Shown in pieces: positions 5,241 through 6,878 of a stretch of DNA of 6,878 bases. The position numbers and the translations under genes were made by a program. The DNA is from Acidobacteriota bacterium (GTDB taxonomy: Bacteria > Acidobacteriota > UBA890 > WLXD01): assembly GCA_022571615.1 (NCBI GenBank), contig JACZXM010000156.1, positions 1 to 6,878 of the forward strand, written 5' to 3'. The notes beneath the pieces were generated by a model. That model searched no databases, was not told the origin of the DNA, and saw only the letters and a list, made by a program, of their open reading frames with translations. The number at the start of each line of letters is the position of its first letter. Positions within the stretch are counted from its first letter, which is position 1.

Positions 5241-6359
5241 TCAATCCGCCCGTCCGAAGGCAAATCGGGCGTAAGCCTGCTCGGCGGTATTGAACCAGCG
5301 ATACGAATCGCTGCGGGCGCGTTTCCACGCCTCGTAGATCTTGCGGTAGGCGGGATCGGCGGCCGCCTGTTCCTCGTACAGCTCGAACGAGGCGAGGTAG
5401 GCAGCCTCCATGATCTCGGCGGAAAACGGCCGCAGCTGGACGCCGGCCCTGATGAGGCGTTGCAGCGCCGGTGGGTTCTTCGCATCGTAGCGGGCCAGCA
5501 TGATCATCGCAGCCTCGATCGTGACGCTACGCAGGATCTCCCGGTACGAGGATGGCAAGCTGTCCCATGCATCGCGGTTGACGTAGAAGGACAACGTCGG
5601 ACCGGGCTCCCACCAGCCAGGGTAGTAGTAGTAGTCGGCGACCTTGTGGAACCCGAGCTTTTCATCGTCGTAGGGCCCAACCCACTCGGTGGCGTCTATG
5701 GCTCCGCGCTCGAGGGCCTGGTAGATCTCTCCGCCGGCAAGCACCTGCACCGAGACACCGAGCCGGCTCATGACCTCGCCACCGAGCCCGGGGATGCGCA
5801 TTCTCAGGCCCCCGAGGTCGGAGACCGCTTCGATTTGACGGCGAAACCAGCCGCCCATTTGGGCCCCGGTCGAGCCTCCCGGGAAGGTAATCACGTTGAA
5901 ATCTGCAAACAGCTCGTGCATCAGCTCCAGGCCGCCACCCTCGTAGAGCCAGGAGTACTGCTGTCGTGCCGTGAGCCCGAACGGAACGCCGGCATCGAAG
6001 GCCAGCGCGGGGTTCTTACCGATGAAGTAGTAGCTGGCGGTGTGACCGAGCTGGACGGTTCCTTGCTGGACCGCATCAAGCACCTGGAAGGCCGGCACAA
6101 TTTCGCCTGCCGGGTAGGGGCGGAGAGAGAAGCGTCCGTCGGTCAGCCGCTCGAGGCGCTCGGCAACGTAGTCGTTGATGCCGTACAGCGCATCGAGGCT
6201 GCGCGGAAAACTCGACACCAGCCGCCACCGGATCCTCGGCTGGGTGTGAACGGCAGGCCCCGACGACTCGCCCCCTCTGCAGCCGGCCAAAGCCGTGGTG
6301 GCGGCCGCACCGGCGGCGGTGACGAACTTGCGGCGATCGATGGGCTTACGGTGGGTCAT
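5241..6359 (-). CDS. TRAP transporter substrate-binding protein (DctP family), Tat lipoprotein
   Basis: This 372-residue protein is the periplasmic binding component (P) of a TRAP transporter. The N-terminus combines a twin-arginine motif, DRRKFV (8-13), with a hydrophobic region and a lipobox LAGC (24-27), which predicts Tat export and lipidation at C27. The mature part follows the DctP pattern: IRWRLVSSFP (43-52), RLTDGRFSLRPYPAGEI (71-87), VQLGHTASYYFIGKNPAL (102-119), GAQMGGWF (165-172), LRMRIPG (185-191), VQVLAGGEIYQALERGAIDA (204-223), EWVGPYDDEKLGF (225-237) and YYYYPGWWEPG (243-253). This layout is closest to the TakP-like branch (2-oxo acids with a bound cation); Q167, E225 and W226 fall where I recall cation/substrate contacts in TakP, and R188 is the likely carboxylate-binding Arg. 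The ligand cannot be fixed by eye. ATG 6359 is preceded by no strong Shine-Dalgarno sequence. The partner permeases are probably the DctQM pair on the opposite strand. Confidence 0.93.
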   Translation of the reverse strand: MTHRKPIDRRKFVTAAGAAATTALAGCRGGESSGPAVHTQPRIRWRLVSSFPRSLDALYGINDYVAERLERLTDGRFSLRPYPAGEIVPAFQVLDAVQQGTVQLGHTASYYFIGKNPALAFDAGVPFGLTARQQYSWLYEGGGLELMHELFADFNVITFPGGSTGAQMGGWFRRQIEAVSDLGGLRMRIPGLGGEVMSRLGVSVQVLAGGEIYQALERGAIDATEWVGPYDDEKLGFHKVADYYYYPGWWEPGPTLSFYVNRDAWDSLPSSYREILRSVTIEAAMIMLARYDAKNPPALQRLIRAGVQLRPFSAEIMEAAYLASFELYEEQAAADPAYRKIYEAWKRARSDSYRWFNTAEQAYARFAFGRAD

Positions 6360-6394
6360 CGGTGGGTCTCGGCTGGTCGTCTACCTTGGACGCG

Positions 6395-6431
6395 GGCAAC
6401 GGTACCACTTCCGACCGTCGGCACCGTAACC
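6395..6431 (-). repeat. Imperfect 12-bp inverted repeat between the Nudix and DctP genes
   Basis: On the minus strand GGTTACGGTGCC (6431-6420) can pair with GGTACCGTTGCC (6406-6395): nine Watson-Crick pairs, two G-U pairs and one T-T mismatch, around a 13-base loop. It sits in the middle of the 78-base gap ahead of the DctP start. No T-run follows, so it is not a classical terminator. It could be an operator for dctP, or a weak or rho-assisted terminator for the Nudix gene. Confidence 0.4.
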
Positions 6432-6437
6432 AGACCA

Positions 6438-6878
6438 TCACAGCTCCACCACGGCCTGCCTAGGATCGGGGCGGGTGCCCAGAAGCACCAGCAGTTCCGC
6501 CAGCACCATGGCGGTGGCTCCCCAGACTGCAAGCCCATCGAGCCGGAACAAGGGGACCTGGGTGTCGACGCCGAGCAGCTGCCAGCGCTCGAGCTGGAGG
6601 GTTTCAGGGGCTGCCAGGGTCGTCAGCGGTACCTCGAGGATCCGATCGACCTCGTCCTCGGCGGCCTGAAACCGCGGCTCGTGTGCAACGGTTCCGACGA
6701 TCGGATGCAGGTTGAAGCTGCTAGCGGGAATGTGAAGCGGTGACAACGCCCCGAGTACGCGGACCGCGCCGGGCTCCAGCCCGACCTCCTCCCACGCCTC
6801 TCGCAGCGCTGCGGCCACCGGCGTCTCGTCAGGGTCCAGGGCTCCCCCCGGCAGTGACACCTGCCCCCCGTGCGCGAC
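6438..6878 (-). CDS. Nudix hydrolase, NudL/CoA pyrophosphatase type, 5'-truncated
   Basis: The frame is open from the window edge (6878) to a TGA at 6438-6440, giving 146 residues; the true N-terminus lies outside. The first residues, AHGGQVSLPGGALDPDE, match the HxGQ(V/I)SFPGG signature that precedes the Nudix box in the NudL (CoA diphosphatase) group. A complete Nudix box, GX5EX7REUXEEXGU, covers residues 12-34 of the fragment: G12, E18, R26, E27, E30, E31, G33. The Glu residues would bind Mg2+ or Mn2+ for pyrophosphate cleavage. A later EVDRILEVPLTTL segment and LAVWGATAMVL near the C-terminus also fit this group, whose members hydrolyse CoA or its derivatives to 4'-phosphopantetheine and 3',5'-ADP in the cytoplasm. 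A GTG at 6858-6860 could be taken as a start, but it would remove the conserved HGGQ, so I treat the gene as running off the edge. No functional link to the TRAP genes is apparent beyond shared direction. Confidence 0.88.
   Translation of the reverse strand, partial: VAHGGQVSLPGGALDPDETPVAAALREAWEEVGLEPGAVRVLGALSPLHIPASSFNLHPIVGTVAHEPRFQAAEDEVDRILEVPLTTLAAPETLQLERWQLLGVDTQVPLFRLDGLAVWGATAMVLAELLVLLGTRPDPRQAVVEL

Noticed and set aside
2429..5293. A 954-codon open frame on the plus strand across DctM and the propeller gene
   Set aside because: It is out of frame with DctM and antisense to the propeller gene, both of which have clear family motifs. The product is Arg-rich and low in recognisable structure, as expected for a GC-rich shadow frame.
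5183..5485. Upstream extension of the propeller gene to a start at 5485
   Set aside because: It would overlap the end of the DctP gene by 245 bases, has Arg/Pro-rich shadow composition, and would place the clear signal peptide in the middle of the protein.
5625..5636. Short TAG repeat (tagtagtagtag) as a microsatellite
   Set aside because: On the coding strand it encodes the conserved Tyr run before PGWWEPG in the DctP protein, so it is explained by the protein sequence.
5058..6743. A 561-codon open frame on the plus strand opposite the DctP and Nudix genes
   Set aside because: It is antisense to two well-supported genes, has no recognisable domain and no plausible ribosome site; GC-rich codon bias on the other strand explains the lack of stops.

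Overview
The window looks like a stretch of a high-GC Gram-negative chromosome, probably a proteobacterium and perhaps a gammaproteobacterium. This is inferred from the c-di-GMP EAL domain, the TRAP transporter, the Tat/lipoprotein signals and the NudL-type Nudix hydrolase; no rRNA or other strict taxonomic marker is present. Genes are densely packed and no gene-free stretch exceeds about 90 bases.

Layout. (1) 1-252, plus strand: the C-terminal end of an EAL-domain protein cut by the window edge. (2) 298-498, minus strand: a small hydrophobic membrane protein of unknown function, convergent with the EAL gene. (3) 584-3821, plus strand: an apparent three-gene operon of an exported M24-family metallohydrolase, a TRAP small permease (DctQ type) and a TRAP large permease (DctM type); the last two overlap by 4 bases. 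(4) 6878-3881, minus strand, running towards the plus-strand operon: a 5'-truncated Nudix hydrolase (NudL/CoA pyrophosphatase type), a TRAP substrate-binding protein with a Tat lipoprotein signal, and a secreted choice-of-anchor-B/LVIVD beta-propeller-like protein. The two gene groups converge on 3822-3880, where I see no convincing terminator.

How it may work together (inference). All three parts of a TRAP transporter are present, but the binding protein is on the opposite strand from its permeases, with the beta-propeller gene between them. The M24 enzyme, the binding protein and the propeller protein all carry export signals. A plausible reading is a periplasmic capture module: the M24 enzyme (and perhaps the propeller) processes or binds a substrate outside the inner membrane, DctP captures an organic acid or released product, and DctQM imports it using an ion gradient. 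The substrate cannot be read from the sequence; the binding protein resembles the TakP-like (2-oxo acid/organic acid) branch.

Other structure: clear inverted repeats lie at the end of the M24 gene (1874-1896), ahead of the propeller gene (5203-5236) and between the Nudix and DctP genes (6395-6431). None has a U-tract, so they are not classical intrinsic terminators. The EAL fragment carries Val where the catalytic general-base Glu is expected.
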